A DNA stretch of 64,000 nt from Alternaria dauci (taxonomy: Eukaryota > Ascomycota > Dothideomycetes > Pleosporales > Pleosporaceae). The DNA lies in NCBI RefSeq assembly GCF_042100115.1, contig NC_091281.1:1364001-1428000 (forward strand), written 5' to 3'. Below, one piece after another: positions 10,424 through 22,400 of the stretch. A program made the translations under genes and the position numbers. Position 1 is the first letter of the stretch, and each line of letters begins with the position of its first letter. The notes under the pieces are model-generated. The model searched no databases. It saw only the letters and a list, made by a program, of their open reading frames with translations, and was not told the origin of the DNA.

Positions 10424-11814
10424 TTACTTTGATCGCTTCGCAGCCGCAGGTCGTATTAGATCAGTTGTTGAATCCCGAGGGCTCTCGCACCGGAAGTCTA
10501 TCGCACTGAGCTGTAGGTTGTTCGACTTCTCGGTCGTGTCTTCCGTGGCGCATTTGGTTTCGCCACGAAGACTCAATCGAGAACGACCTCTAGGTGGTAT
10601 CTGGTCGCGAGATGACTCCTCTGTCGATCGCGACAAGTCCTTCTCGGCTGCCGAGCCTGAGGCACTGAAGGTCAGCCAATGAAGTACCAATGCATCCCAG
10701 CATACTGCAGATTGTTAGTTCCAATGAGAGAGACGTGCGAGAAAAACAACCTACCATCGACTAGGCAGATTGTAAGACAAATCATGCCCAATTCTTCGCC
10801 TTCCGTCAAAACAAACTGGATCATATTCGCCGCCATGGGGATCTCGATCAAAAGGGAGCCAATAATGCTCTTCCACAACAGTGTCCTAATGTTCTTCCGA
10901 GCTGGTGTATCATTCTCACCATCGACTGTGTCTTCCTCTTGCTTCGACTTTCCTTTGAAAATTTTTGAGAGAGCAGATAGGCCAGGTACCTGTACGACAG
11001 GACGAAGCAGGTAAAAGAAAACACCTGTCAGAACCGCATCTGTGAAGAAGTTGACAATGGTGAATGGTATTGATACGGCACCGCGAATACCAAAGTGGCA
11101 GCGACCGTCTGATGCGCGTAATTCGATGACGTGATTGCAGTACGAGTTGATGGCGACGGCACTGTACATGATGACTATCATGGCCATGCAACCAAGGTAT
11201 ATCTTGTCGTTTCGCCTGTTGACGAAGGGTGCGCGGACGACGTGTATGCGTTCGACAAGAAAGACGTAGCTATCACCGTTAGCAGTTGTTCGTGTCGTTT
11301 TCAGGACAAACTCACATGATAGCTTTGATGAATGTGTAGAAGATCAAACAAACCCATGTTCCTGCAACGCATAGTCCATACGTATATAGTCCTTGCCCTG
11401 CTACGAGAACAGCCGAACAGATGATGAACATCAACACCAGGACGTACATCATAAGAACAAGCGTTGACATGAGGCTGCGCTTAACCACGATGCTTCGTCT
11501 GAGTTTTGCCCACCGCAAGCCTGTGCTCTGTGTTAAAATGTGATTGCAAGCTTGGTGAATTCCATGATTTGGAGCACATATAACAGGTGCATCGTTGAAC
11601 TCTGATGTGATTCAATGCGGGAGGTGAGCCTACCTAATAATAAGGACAACACCATCATGCATACCAATGATATGATCGTGAAGATCGACCTATCCCGCGG
11701 AAGCTCGCCATTGTTGATGAACAAGTTGGAATTCCGAAGGTCCTCTCCGCGCATATGCAAAGGGAAGCCTTGGGCAGTAAGAGCCTGCATCAAGAGGAGA
11801 CCAACGAGCCACAT
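10424..11814 (-). CDS. Multipass integral membrane protein, function unknown
   Basis: Membrane protein of about 393 residues in four exons: 11814-11634, 11520-11316, 11269-10755 and 10704-10424. Introns are 11633-11521, 11315-11270 and 10754-10705, and frames join cleanly with phases 1, 2 and 1. About seven hydrophobic segments are visible, including MWLVGLLLMQAL, IFTIISLVCMMVLSLLL, YVLVLMFIICSAVLVAG, VCLIFYTFIKAIIYVFLVE and FTIVNFFTDAVLTGVFFYL. A charged cytosolic loop separates later segments, and the tail is hydrophilic and Ser/Arg-rich. The start is unsure: the frame is open further up to about 11856, but only a GTG lies there, so I use the first ATG. An upstream coding exon is possible. 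It resembles uncharacterised seven-TM fungal proteins; no function is claimed. Confidence 0.7.
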
Positions 11815-14800
11815 CCCCGTGAAAACCTGGGGCTGCTGCAGAAACGAGTCGTGCACGCACGTAAGAAGAGAAATGTGATGAAAACATCATACGATTGGGG
11901 ACCCTTGAGTCCTTAACTGGACCCTTTCCCCAACATGACATCCGCTGCGGTCCCACAAAAGCAGCCTTTTTTCTTGCGTAAACGCCGGAAAGTATGTTGG
12001 CAATTCTCGATCGACCGGGAGTTGCTAGGTATTGTGGCGTTGGGACGATGGTTTTGCGAGGCTCATTGGGTTCGCACTAACGGCGGCGGAGCTGGAACCG
12101 TGTGGTTGACAGTGCCGCAAACACGAAATTCCTTATAACAGATCCACGTGCGTTCCGTTGCTCCCGTTTTCTGTGGCTGTTGTGCGCGCTTTTCACTCAA
12201 ATATCTCCGTCAGAGGCAAGTACAACATCGGAGACTGATTCGTTTACGTTTTTAGCTCTTGACGAAATTCATGGCTCGCTGATGTTCCCAAGGTGACGCC
12301 GTGTTCAACCGCTTAAACTTCGCGCTTCCACGCTGGAAATCCTGCTGACCATCTTCGGTGAGCAACAAATCCTAGAACACTCGACAAGGTCTTATCGTCT
12401 TGGAGCCAAGATAGCCGTACAGGAACTACGACACTCCGCCGGACGCCATCGCGCACTTCTCTTGCCGTCTCGAAGTATGCCCGGTTTCGGTAGGTCCTAG
12501 GATGAGCTCTGCCGATGTCGCAGTTGTCCTTCTATCGTCTTCCTTGGAATCCCGCTCCATACCGACACATTAGCATCGACAATCTACGGCAGAACTCGTG
12601 GTTCTCAAATAATGCGGAAAAATTAAGAACAAAGTGTTGCAGGTCCTTCCTTTGCGATGCGAGAGAGGGCTTGCGTAGGTAGATGGTGCGTAGATCTAAT
12701 AAGATCAGTAGGGATCACTACGTGGCGACGGTCAGATCGAATCGTTCCCACTAAGTGAACCGAAACAATTGGTTTCGGAGACTGACAAATAGCCCCAGAG
12801 ATACTCTCATTCGTTCACAGCCTATATGCAAGCGGAGAAGCTCTGCACATGTGTCCAGTATCTTACTTAGTGGTCCAGAAACTTGATCTGCACCAAATGA
12901 CCAAATGCAGTTCGGAGAATGCACAGCAATATGTGCCCAACATAGATGCCTACCTCTGGGGTGTATTTGTCTGAGTGGAACTTGGGAGTCGAATAAACCA
13001 CTCCCGTCCGAAACATCCCGAAGAACAAGCCGACGTAAAGTTAAGAAGAGGTCAATAGAGTTGCTGGACGGTTGGCGCCATCGCTCGCTAGAACCCCTAC
13101 GTCGCGGTACAAGTTTTCGTGAGCTTTAGTGCCTGACCCCGAGATGCTGATTGACATCATCGAATGTTACGTCGTACCGATACTCGACGCATTCAGCCAG
13201 TCGCATTCGTGATCCTGTAGGAGCGGACAGTTCGTGCTAAGCCCGGTGCTACGTAGCCAGCCTTTTGAGTAGTCAAATGTAGTATGCTCATCAAGAGCTG
13301 CATATGTGTACACATCGCTAATGCTAGCTGATGTTGGCCTCAGCCTCCACAGGTGGAACAGTGTCTTCAAGATCGCGCTGCCGAGCGCTGAACTGTTTCA
13401 AAGCTCGTGAGCCCAGGCGTCTTTACGTACGATTTGCTCATCTCTATCCTGTCAGGTTCTCGCTTGCTATAGGGTATGATGTCCTGAACGCGGCTGGTGT
13501 CTCCTCCTCTCCCATCTTCAGGCCAGTGAGGTATCACTAGGGCACGCCAACGGTGTACCTCCAAGTCATTAACCCATCTCTGACCTTATCTAGACGTTGA
13601 TCATGGCATTTCCACACAGCCGCTCGGTTTCTGGACGGTACCAAGATCCCGAAGGGAAGGAAATCGGAGCGAAGCGAAGCGAAGCGAAGCGAGGATCCCT
13701 CAAATATCCGTAGAGATGGAACTGCAGCACGTCAATAACTCCATGGTGCGTGTCGGAAAGGCGTGTGGTTATTGAAAGCATCCGACTACCAATGCCTTTG
13801 ACGAGCTTCCGAGCGAGTTGGACGTTCTTGGGCGAGCCCAATCCCATCCAGATCACAGCAGTTTTCGGCTTGTCTTCCAGTCAGAGTTCCGCGTATGTAC
13901 GCAGTCACACTGTAAGAGAAACTTGCCAGACATCATAGACAGAGGTGATGAGCAGTGCGGCTGAACACCCCAGGCAGGATGCCACGAATCTTATTGTTGC
14001 AGCGTCGCACTAGACCAAATGCGGACGCGACGGCAACCATATTTTGCGACTTGGATGACAGCTCCTGGCCACGACTTGTCGCCGCCCTTGAACATCGGAA
14101 AGGCTGCAATAATGTTCTAGGGCAACAGAACAGGTCTCGACACTCGCCAGGAGCCTCTATACTGCAGCTGGGACCGACTCGTCGACTGCCATGGCGGATG
14201 CAACAGGTATGCAGAGTGCGCACCCAGGTACACGGCTAGCGACGCTCGGTGTCCGATGCCCGATAAAGTATATGTTTTTATCGACAGTGCTTAACGGTCA
14301 GGAGGTAGTTTGATTCGGCCGAAACCTTTTGCGGAGCAGATGGGATGAATCAATAGAGTGCTAACTGGTTAGACGGCCTAGGGCTCGTGTGAGCCAGCTA
14401 TTGTCCTTGATAACTAGCACAAAAGTACGAGAGAGGGGTAGACAAGCTTTTTAGTAGAGCCGAGTGAGCCGAGTCTTGGCACGAGCTGCTATTTTCAGCT
14501 CACTGACACCTCGACACCACCGGGGCAGCGCTTCCAACCGCCTCACATAGGCGCCCAACGTCGCTCGCCGAGGGCCCAGAAAACCCAATTGCGTCTCCAA
14601 GATATGGCTGTCGGGACAAAGAAACGCGCATGTCTCCCTGCGCCGACCAGAAACGTGAAGATTCTAGATGGTAAGCTTGCACCAGCCACACACCAGGCTA
14701 GCTCATAGGGGACTAGTTCCTGCGGAACAGTGAGCAGGTCCACATGTCCCTTGCCAGAACCTCGGATCCTCCAAGCCCTGACGGTACAATGGGGTGCTTT

Positions 14801-15070
14801 GCGACGACTCCTATAAGGTGTCGGGAGTCGCCCCGTTGACGGGTGGAGGGGACGACGAGCGTACCGCCGTTGTCGTTGCTACTGCTTCTTCTTCTTCATC
14901 CACCACACCTACAAGTCTTACTCACTGCCGTCTCTCTCTCTCATGCTTTGTTGACGTATCCTTCTGTTCTTGTTCCAACGCTCATTTGTCTCTCCTTGCA
15001 TCATTTCTTAAAAGCGATTTTCTCGGCACGTACGTTTTTTTCTCGTAGCAATCACTTCACGACTTTCAAA
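11815..15070. other. Gene-empty stretch
   Basis: About 3.2 kb without a gene I can support. Fragments reading like weak F-box or LRR starts occur near 12340 and 13140, but they are broken by stops. A short pentanucleotide repeat lies at 13669-13693. The last 150 nt before 15071 are pyrimidine-rich, as is common upstream of fungal start sites. Confidence 0.4.
13669..13693. repeat. Pentanucleotide microsatellite (GCGAA)n
   Basis: About five tandem copies of GCGAA/GAAGC. The unit length is not a multiple of three and no gene contains it. Confidence 0.8.
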
Positions 15071-16057
15071 ATGAAATTTTCTTGTCTTCTTCTTTTCCTT
15101 GTGCCTTTGGCTAGTGCACGACCTGTGCGATACCACCATCAGGTACCCATGGCCGAAGAAACCACCAAGGACCTCACAAGCGCGAAAGAGATGGAGGTCG
15201 ATGCCACGCCTAGCATCGGTGTCCATTTTACAACAACACAGACAGTAGTTGCTGCGCGATATCCGAATGGAACAACAATCGACGTGGTACAAATTCCCGG
15301 AGACGCCGGCTACACGGAGCTAATGTCGCGGTGGATGTTTCGATACTCAGACTACGACATCCTAAGAAACCGGAACGACAGCGTTGTACTAGGTGCATTT
15401 CTCACAAATGTTCACACAACCATCGAAGCTCAGCTTGAAATTCCCGTCCGAGAGATGACATCAGCTGTCGTCTTCCCGCTTCGCGGGGCTCAGAAGACGC
15501 TGTTCCAAAGCGCGTTATTACTTGCCGGCTTCGCATTGCCCAAACACTCCAAGGATAGTCCCGACGTATACCCGGAACCGTACGCTATTCATGCTGCTCT
15601 GGTACATGCCTCGTGTACTCAGCAACCACTACAGGAACAACACCAACACATTCTCGTTGTTGCTTTCGACGACAGCTCCTTCAGCGCGAGCATGCATCAA
15701 ACGTCTTGCAATAAAAAATCCTCACAGCCACGGCAATATATGATCAACTACGTGGCCCGCTCCGATCTTGGTTGGTGGGAACTTCCGGTTTTCGAAGCGC
15801 CACGAGCGAAATTCTGGTCGAAGCTGCAGGAAGCTGTTGTTCATACCGTTGGTGGAGTGGGAAAGCCACCAGGCAGGATAGTGCTGTCAGGTAGCCATGG
15901 CAGGGATGAAGAGTTCAAGGAGAAGGTCGAGGAGGCCCTCTGGGCGGAGTTTGAGGTGGATGTTGGGACGCTGCTTGGAAGCTCTCAAGAGGCGGACAAT
16001 GAATGGCTCGCAGCAAGGGGTGCGGCGGAGCTGGGTGCAAGCACACACACGCGGTAG
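15071..16057 (+). CDS. Secreted protein with degenerate Hsp70/actin-like ATPase fold
   Basis: Single-exon protein of 328 residues. The ATG at 15071 gives a clean signal peptide (MKFSCLLLFLVPLASA, cleavage before RPV); an earlier in-frame ATG at 14843 would bury it, so the later one is chosen. The order of motifs follows an Hsp70 nucleotide-binding domain. A phosphate-1-like strand is GVHFTTTQTVVAARYPNGTT near 50-69. AVVFPLRGAQKTLFQSALLL and then PEPYAIHAAL mimic the connect and NEPTAAA regions. A phosphate-2-like strand is HILVVAFDDSSFSASM near 193-208, an adenosine-like motif is RIVLSGSHGRDEEF near 269-282, and the end is LAARGAAELG. The Asp and Gly residues that bind nucleotide are mostly replaced, so ATPase activity is doubtful. 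Fold assignment is my inference from motif order. Confidence 0.75.
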   Translation: MKFSCLLLFLVPLASARPVRYHHQVPMAEETTKDLTSAKEMEVDATPSIGVHFTTTQTVVAARYPNGTTIDVVQIPGDAGYTELMSRWMFRYSDYDILRNRNDSVVLGAFLTNVHTTIEAQLEIPVREMTSAVVFPLRGAQKTLFQSALLLAGFALPKHSKDSPDVYPEPYAIHAALVHASCTQQPLQEQHQHILVVAFDDSSFSASMHQTSCNKKSSQPRQYMINYVARSDLGWWELPVFEAPRAKFWSKLQEAVVHTVGGVGKPPGRIVLSGSHGRDEEFKEKVEEALWAEFEVDVGTLLGSSQEADNEWLAARGAAELGASTHTR

Positions 16058-16608
16058 TTGCCCGGCGCTCTTGATATTTATATGGGCTACGGGGCGGAGT
16101 TTCCTACAGTCCTGTTCGGTTCCCTATACATACGGCGCTCAGAGGTGAAAAGGCGGTTGTTTGATTGAGCTTCGGCAGGAGTACTTGTTGCGCAAAAAGA
16201 TACCCGAAACATTCATCATCACTAATCAAGATGAAATTTACCATGTTTGACTGTAAAGCGCGTGTCGCAGCCCATGTGCCAAACTGTCGCGACGGACCTT
16301 TGCTCGACTGTTTGTGTACGGGTTCGATTGCATTGGGGGCTTGGCGGGGGAGGGAGGACTGTTCACATGCTCAGGCGCGCGTCGACTTAGCGCGGCGGTT
16401 GCGTCAGTGCTCTGAATGATGATGGGAAATATACCGCCCTAGAACAACAAGGAAGCATCCTCGAGCTACCACCCTGTCCGAGCCAGCTGTCGTCTTCGCA
16501 TGTACACGTGAGGGGACAGAGGATACGCTAGCATCATGATATGATGTGAGTCCTGCACGACTGCTTCTCTGCAAAGTTGCAGCACGCACCCAAACGACGC
16601 CATCCGTC
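16058..16608. other. Intergenic, promoter of the DDHD phospholipase gene
   Basis: About 0.55 kb between two same-strand genes. No gene is supported. A cysteine-containing frame from the ATG at 16210 lacks a signal peptide and was not accepted. Confidence 0.35.
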
Positions 16609-19466
16609 ATGGCAGGCAACGAGCCCACGCTCTCGTCGCGCGCCAACCAGTACATCCGCGAGGTCCTGCACAACACCGAGGCCCCGCCCGCCATCGACGT
16701 CCGCTACTTCTACACGTCGCCCCTCGCCATAGACGACCCGCTGTCTCCGCTCCCGCCGCCGCCAACGGGCTCCTCGACGGCCAAGCGAGTGCCGCCGCGG
16801 CCCTTTTCGCAGTACGACAACGACGCCATCCAGCAGTCGTGGCTGGAGCTGCGCAGCAAGATTCTGAAGCACAACGAGGAGTTTGGCGAGAAGGATGCGA
16901 CGGGCCGTGGCACGCCCACCAACCCGGCCGTCGAGCGACTGAAGAGGAAGAGAGGCGCTAGCGCGTCGAGTGACGAAGGCTCGATCCAGGGAAGGGACAT
17001 CCCCTCCGGCCGCTCATCAAGCCGCGGGCAGTACTCGAGGTCTGCCGAGCTCGTCGACAAGAAGACACCCGGCTCGGGCTCTGGCAGTTACGGCCACTCC
17101 ATACCGGCCTCGCTCAAGGCATACGATCCCGGCTCCATCTCCCCCCTCGAGCCTGCCACGACCGGCACGCCCTTCATCCGAGCCCCCTCGAGAGGCAGCC
17201 TGGCAAAGTCATGGAAGCCTGCGCCCATGGACGGAGGCCACCGGCCCACTATACACGAGGTCGACAGCTACAGGTGGGATGACGCCATGGAGCCTGCTCT
17301 GTCCACTGCCAAAGACAAGGCGCCCGCGAAAAAGTCCTCCAAGCACAAGCCAGGGCCATCCGCAAAGGTGCCCGTGGGTGTCTCCAGGCTACACCACGTC
17401 GTCATGGACACTGACGCAATACGCATGGAGCCCATATACTGGTCGCCGCTCAGCGATGTCGCTCAGATTGTTCGAGGCACGTGGTTCTACAAGGACAGCA
17501 TGATGCCCGTCGAGGTCGAGGTCGCCAACATGCTCGAAGCCGGGTACATCGAATTGAAGCCCTGGACCCAGACCTGGACCGACGAGCTGAACAGTGCTGT
17601 CGAGGTTGGTGCTCTTGGAGAGATGAAGATACTACACCACCTGTGGCCCGAGAGGCCAAGGAGATCGGAGAGCAGACCTTCGACTTCGCAGGGCATCATG
17701 CAGTCAGCCGGCCTCGTTCAGAGCACCTTGCCTGCTGACGACGACGACGACCCGGACAAGGAGCGACGTGAGATTGTGGAAAACGCCTGCGACCTCATCG
17801 ACATCTCCACTGGTCCAGAGGGACCAGACCACAAGGCAGCCGGAGACCTGGAATACGGTGCCGACGGAAGGAAGCGCACGTACTTGAAAGCCGGTGTCAT
17901 ATACTCCAATGAGAAAGAGGCTTTCATCCTCAAGCCAGCTCTCCAACCCTCAGACTACTACGGGCGACGACCGGTTGCAAACTATATTCGCAAGGGCAGA
18001 GCCATCGGTGTCCACGTCGTTCGTGGGTTTGATCAGGCCATCTGGGACAAGCTACATCCCAGCAAGAACACGCCAAAGGCACAAGCCGCGCGCGAAGGTG
18101 TCTCATCGTCACAAGCCGGCGCTCCCCAATATCGACGACAGAAGTCGGACCCCGAACTCGCGCAGTCAGAGAGACCAAAAGTGTCAGATCTAGTCTTGGT
18201 GATTCACGGCATTGGGCAGAAGTTGTCGGAGAGAATGGAGACATTTCACTTCACGCACGCGATGAACGCCTTTCGCAGGGAGATGAACGTCGAGCTTGGA
18301 ACTCCAGATGTAAAGCGACATCTGCGAAAGGACATGGGAGGCGTCATGTGTTTACCAGTAAGTCACCATGACCACGATTTTCAATCCAGGATACTGACAT
18401 GAAACAGGTCAACTGGCGGCATCGCGTATCCCTCGACGTCGACAACACCGAGACTCCCGAGCTCGAAGACCCCTCCGCGAACAAATACACGCTCAAAGAT
18501 ATCACCCCAGATACGCTGCCCTCGGTTCGTGGCATCGTTAGCGACGTTATGCTCGACATCCCATACTACCTCTCGCCCATGCACAACCCCAAGATGATAT
18601 CAGCTTGTATACAAGAGGCGAATCGCATCTATCGCCTGTGGTGCCACAACAACCCGGGGTTCGCAGAGTATGGGCGAGTGCACTTGATCGCTCATTCGCT
18701 CGGCTCGGTAATGGCCATCGATATCCTGAGCCAACAACCGACCTATGTTGATCCTCAATTTACCGACCCGTCGTTCCCCGAAGCCGACCTGCCCCAAGAC
18801 CAGTTCATCTTCAATACCACCGACCTCTTTGTCTGTGGTAGCCCTGTCGGCCTCTTCCTCCTCATGAAGAACGCCAACCTGCTTCCGCGTCGCGACAAAG
18901 AGAAGCCAGGCGCAGACTCGTATGCTGCTCCTGGTGTGGCTGGCGAACAAGGCACGTACGGATGTCTCGCTGTCGACAACATCTACAACATCATCAATCC
19001 CTACGATCCTGTCGCCTGTCGCATAAATCCAACCGTGGATGTCGTATACGCCTCTATGCTAAAACAAACAACCATCCCATCGGCATCTACATCCTACTTC
19101 GCCTCTCTGAACCCTTTTCGCTCTTCCACTTCCAGCTACAATCACTCTTCGCACGACAAGCCAACGCCCATTCGTCTGCCCAGCAACGTCGAGCTCGAGA
19201 CCCACAACTTCACACGCGAGGAGATTGCTGAGAAGAGAGCCTATCTGCTCAATGACAACGGGCAGATTGACTTCTATATGAAGTATGGTGGTGGGCCATT
19301 AGAGATCCAGTACTTGACCATGCTGGGTGCACATAGTAGTTATTGGATCAATAAAGACTTTGTTCGAATGATTGTTGTTGAGGTGGGGAGGGGTTTGGGG
19401 AAGGAGGGTACGATTAGAGAGATGAGAGCACAGAAGAAGAAGCTGGCTCTTGGTGGAGCAGCATAG
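16609..19466 (+). CDS. DDHD-domain phospholipase (PA-PLA1-like)
   Basis: Intracellular phospholipase A1-like protein of 935 residues; the family acts on phosphatidic acid or mitochondrial phospholipids at ER, Golgi or mitochondrial membranes. Exon 1 is 16609-18357, the intron is 18358-18407, and exon 2 is 18408-19466. The ATG at 16609 (MAGNEP, good context) is used, because the frame further upstream has no ATG. The first half has low-complexity Ser/Pro regions and a WWE-like part with GTWFYKDS. The esterase part begins with LVLVIHGIGQKLSERM and carries the nucleophile Ser680 in LIAHSLGS. The DDHD signature is complete: NPYDPVACR, GQIDFYMK, GAHSSYW and NKDFVRM. This matches yeast Ddl1 and human DDHD1/2 by family. 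Confidence is high for the family, moderate for exact substrate. Confidence 0.92.
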
Positions 19467-22400
19467 TACGGGAGATAGTGGCCAGGGAATGACAGAGGAT
19501 GCGGATCGGCATCGAGCTTGACGGCATTTCGGTACGGAGTTTACATTCTGCTTGCCTCTACAAGTTATACCCCGTTTCGTACGCCATTTAATAGGAGTTT
19601 GCATTAGCATTAGCATAGGGTTAACAAATCCATCTCCACTTTTCGCTTCGAGCGTCCGCTTACTTCATGTAAGGTTTCAAACTTTACACTTTCTCGTTCG
19701 CCCTGTCTAGTAACGTGTCACTCACCACTCTTGTCATGGGTTGGTGCTCTTACTGCACTGGAAGGAGGATGGACGTCATCCTGCCGAATCGTACCTCGAA
19801 CAGGCGCAGTCCCATGAACAGTGCAAGATCTATTACTACTCCTCAGGCATCCAGCAAGACTCGCCCCTCGAAGCACGGTCTTAACAGAGTCAGTAGACTG
19901 ACTATCCACGCACTTTTCGTCCGACCTATATCAAGCATACAAGCACATTCGCCCTACAAGGCGGCATCCTACGGTACATATATTACCAAGCCAGTGCATC
20001 TTGCCCCGTTATTAGCTTGCTGGTCGCGAAACAAGTCGCGCTCCCCACGCTACTCGGGGCGTAAGTGGCGTAATCAGCTCATCACAACTGCATAGACGCT
20101 GGGGCGTAGGCGTAGCCCACCCACACAGTGCGCCGCTCTATCTGCCCTGATTCGACCCGATGGTTCGCTACGTTTCGTATCCGAGAGTGAAACCAGTGGG
20201 AATATGTATTGTTGGTTAATGGCTTGGGTTTTAGGCAGCTAATTAAGGCGGGACGTGGCAAAGTGTCCACGATGCATGCGCGTGGTGCAGACTCGACGCT
20301 GCATGTTCCGTGGAGAGGTTTCGAGTGTGGATGTCGCCAGCATCTGGAGGGCGGTAGCAAGCCTTTGTGAGTGGGCGTATCTTCTATTTGGAATGTTGGT
20401 GTGTCATCAGAGGGAGAATTAGGTCATTGTGATACTTGAAAGAGGGGTAGTTGTGCTGCGCTATTGCTGAGACAAAGAGAGTGAGTGTGCTAGTGTGGTA
20501 TTAGGTAGATAGGTTTGGTGCTCATTGCGCACTAATATCTAGATGCATCGATTTGAGGCCTACATATGCCCCCCTTTGGAAGTCCATGGAAGCGTTGATA
20601 TACCTAAGTGTCTCTAAATAGCATCCCGCTGTCAGACATGATAGCCAAGCAGATGACTGGTCCACACAAACAGATTCAGAACTTAGACTTGGATAGGAAG
20701 TAATCACATGCGAATTCACAGCAGCACATGTTGCTCTCACGATGTATAGTAATTGAATAGTCTGTTGACAGGCTGTATGTCTGATTTCGTGCGTGGGTGA
20801 TGCGTTCACCTCGGATGGATGCTACGAGCTGCACTTGATGCCTATGGAAAACGCCGTTTGACTTACCAGAAACAGCCCGGAGAGCACACACAGCATCCGA
20901 TGCAAGAATAGGTATGGGAGAGGACATGGGAAGGGAATCAGCGACAGATTCGAATAATCGTTGACGGCAAGAGTACCCAGGGTAAGCGAATGGGATGACC
21001 TAAGGCGGGCCGACAAGCGAGAACGTTGTTGACCCAAGGTCCCAAGCTCGCTCAAGCTGCCAGCTCGATTCGAATGTCCATGTGGTGCAACTCGCACCCT
21101 ACTCCAAATCAACTCCAACCAAACCTTAAAAGCACGCCCATATTAATCCGACAATCAGATCTTCGCCCCACAAATTAGCGCGACCCTTAGTCATGCCTTC
21201 CATTCGCCACATGCCAGACTCACCTCAAATCTCCTCCAGGAACTCTCCATCTGGTCGGTGCCCTGCCTCCTTTTCCACCAGCCCCCACATCCAGGGCAAT
21301 GTCAAGTGACCCATGCAAACGCTGATCTCTTCAGCCCTACTTATCACCCGCTGTCATTTCAGAGCCCATGAATCATAATTCAGCCCAACAATCTATTCCC
21401 TTCTCAGATAAGCAGTCGACATGGGCGGCGTTTTACCTGACCGCCCATGAAACTTGGCACTTGATACGTTATGCGGCTAGTGGAGGACAAAGAAAGGGGA
21501 CCAAACTCCCAAGGCTCTGGCCCTGCAGTCTGTACGGTGTGCGCAGGACGTTTGCTGGTGATTTAATCGGTGCGACCAGTATTCGGAGCGAATTTATGAG
21601 CATGGATATCTCATTACTGATGGGTCTAGGCTGCTTATGGCCTGTGTTGATCATGTTCGGGCTCTCTGATCCTGACTAAACGTCCTGAACGTGACTGCCG
21701 GACTCACGATGAGCAAGTATCTGTCTCGATGGGATATGCCGGTAGCAGGACGGCTGATGGGTTGATGGGCGGATCGTTGCGGATTGACTGTAGCTTAATC
21801 TCCTCGGATAGACCGGGAACCGTGGTTGTTCGCAATACTGTACCGTTTTGTGCGAAAATCGGGTTTCGGACCCTTGGATTTGGCCGATGAGAAATACAGC
21901 TTCATCGCAGGTTTCTTGCGGTATAGGGGTTTCACGAGAACTGGGGGCAAGGAGAGTCTTTCGGCGTGCGTGCGCGTGCTGTTCATCTGAGGGCCTCGAC
22001 AAGGATGCGGTAATGGACGCGACGCGCGGGCGTCCGAAGCTTCCGCTGCTGGGAATGTGTAGCAAGTAGGTCGCGATTGCGATTTTGACGTCGTATTGCT
22101 TCGAGACGTTGGTTGCAGTGTTGCGAGACCGAAAACGCCAGGAGACGACGAGGAGTACATGTCAGACACGACTTCTTACACCCCGCGTGGGAGGTAAATT
22201 CCCTTCAGCCCTACAACGCACGCGGACGGTTGTCAGATCGGTAAGCCCTTGCGCGAGCAACCGCCGGTGGAGTTACCCCCTAGGAGGTTTGAGTGCTGAC
22301 CTTCACAACGTGGGAGATCCGGGGTACGAAACGTCTGCCGTCCACAAGATGGTTATGTGAGCAACATGACGCGATTGCACCGATTTGAAGTCCTCGTCGC

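Noticed and set aside
12330..13200. Short segments resembling F-box starts
   Set aside because: They are interrupted by many stops within tens of codons and could not be joined by plausible introns.
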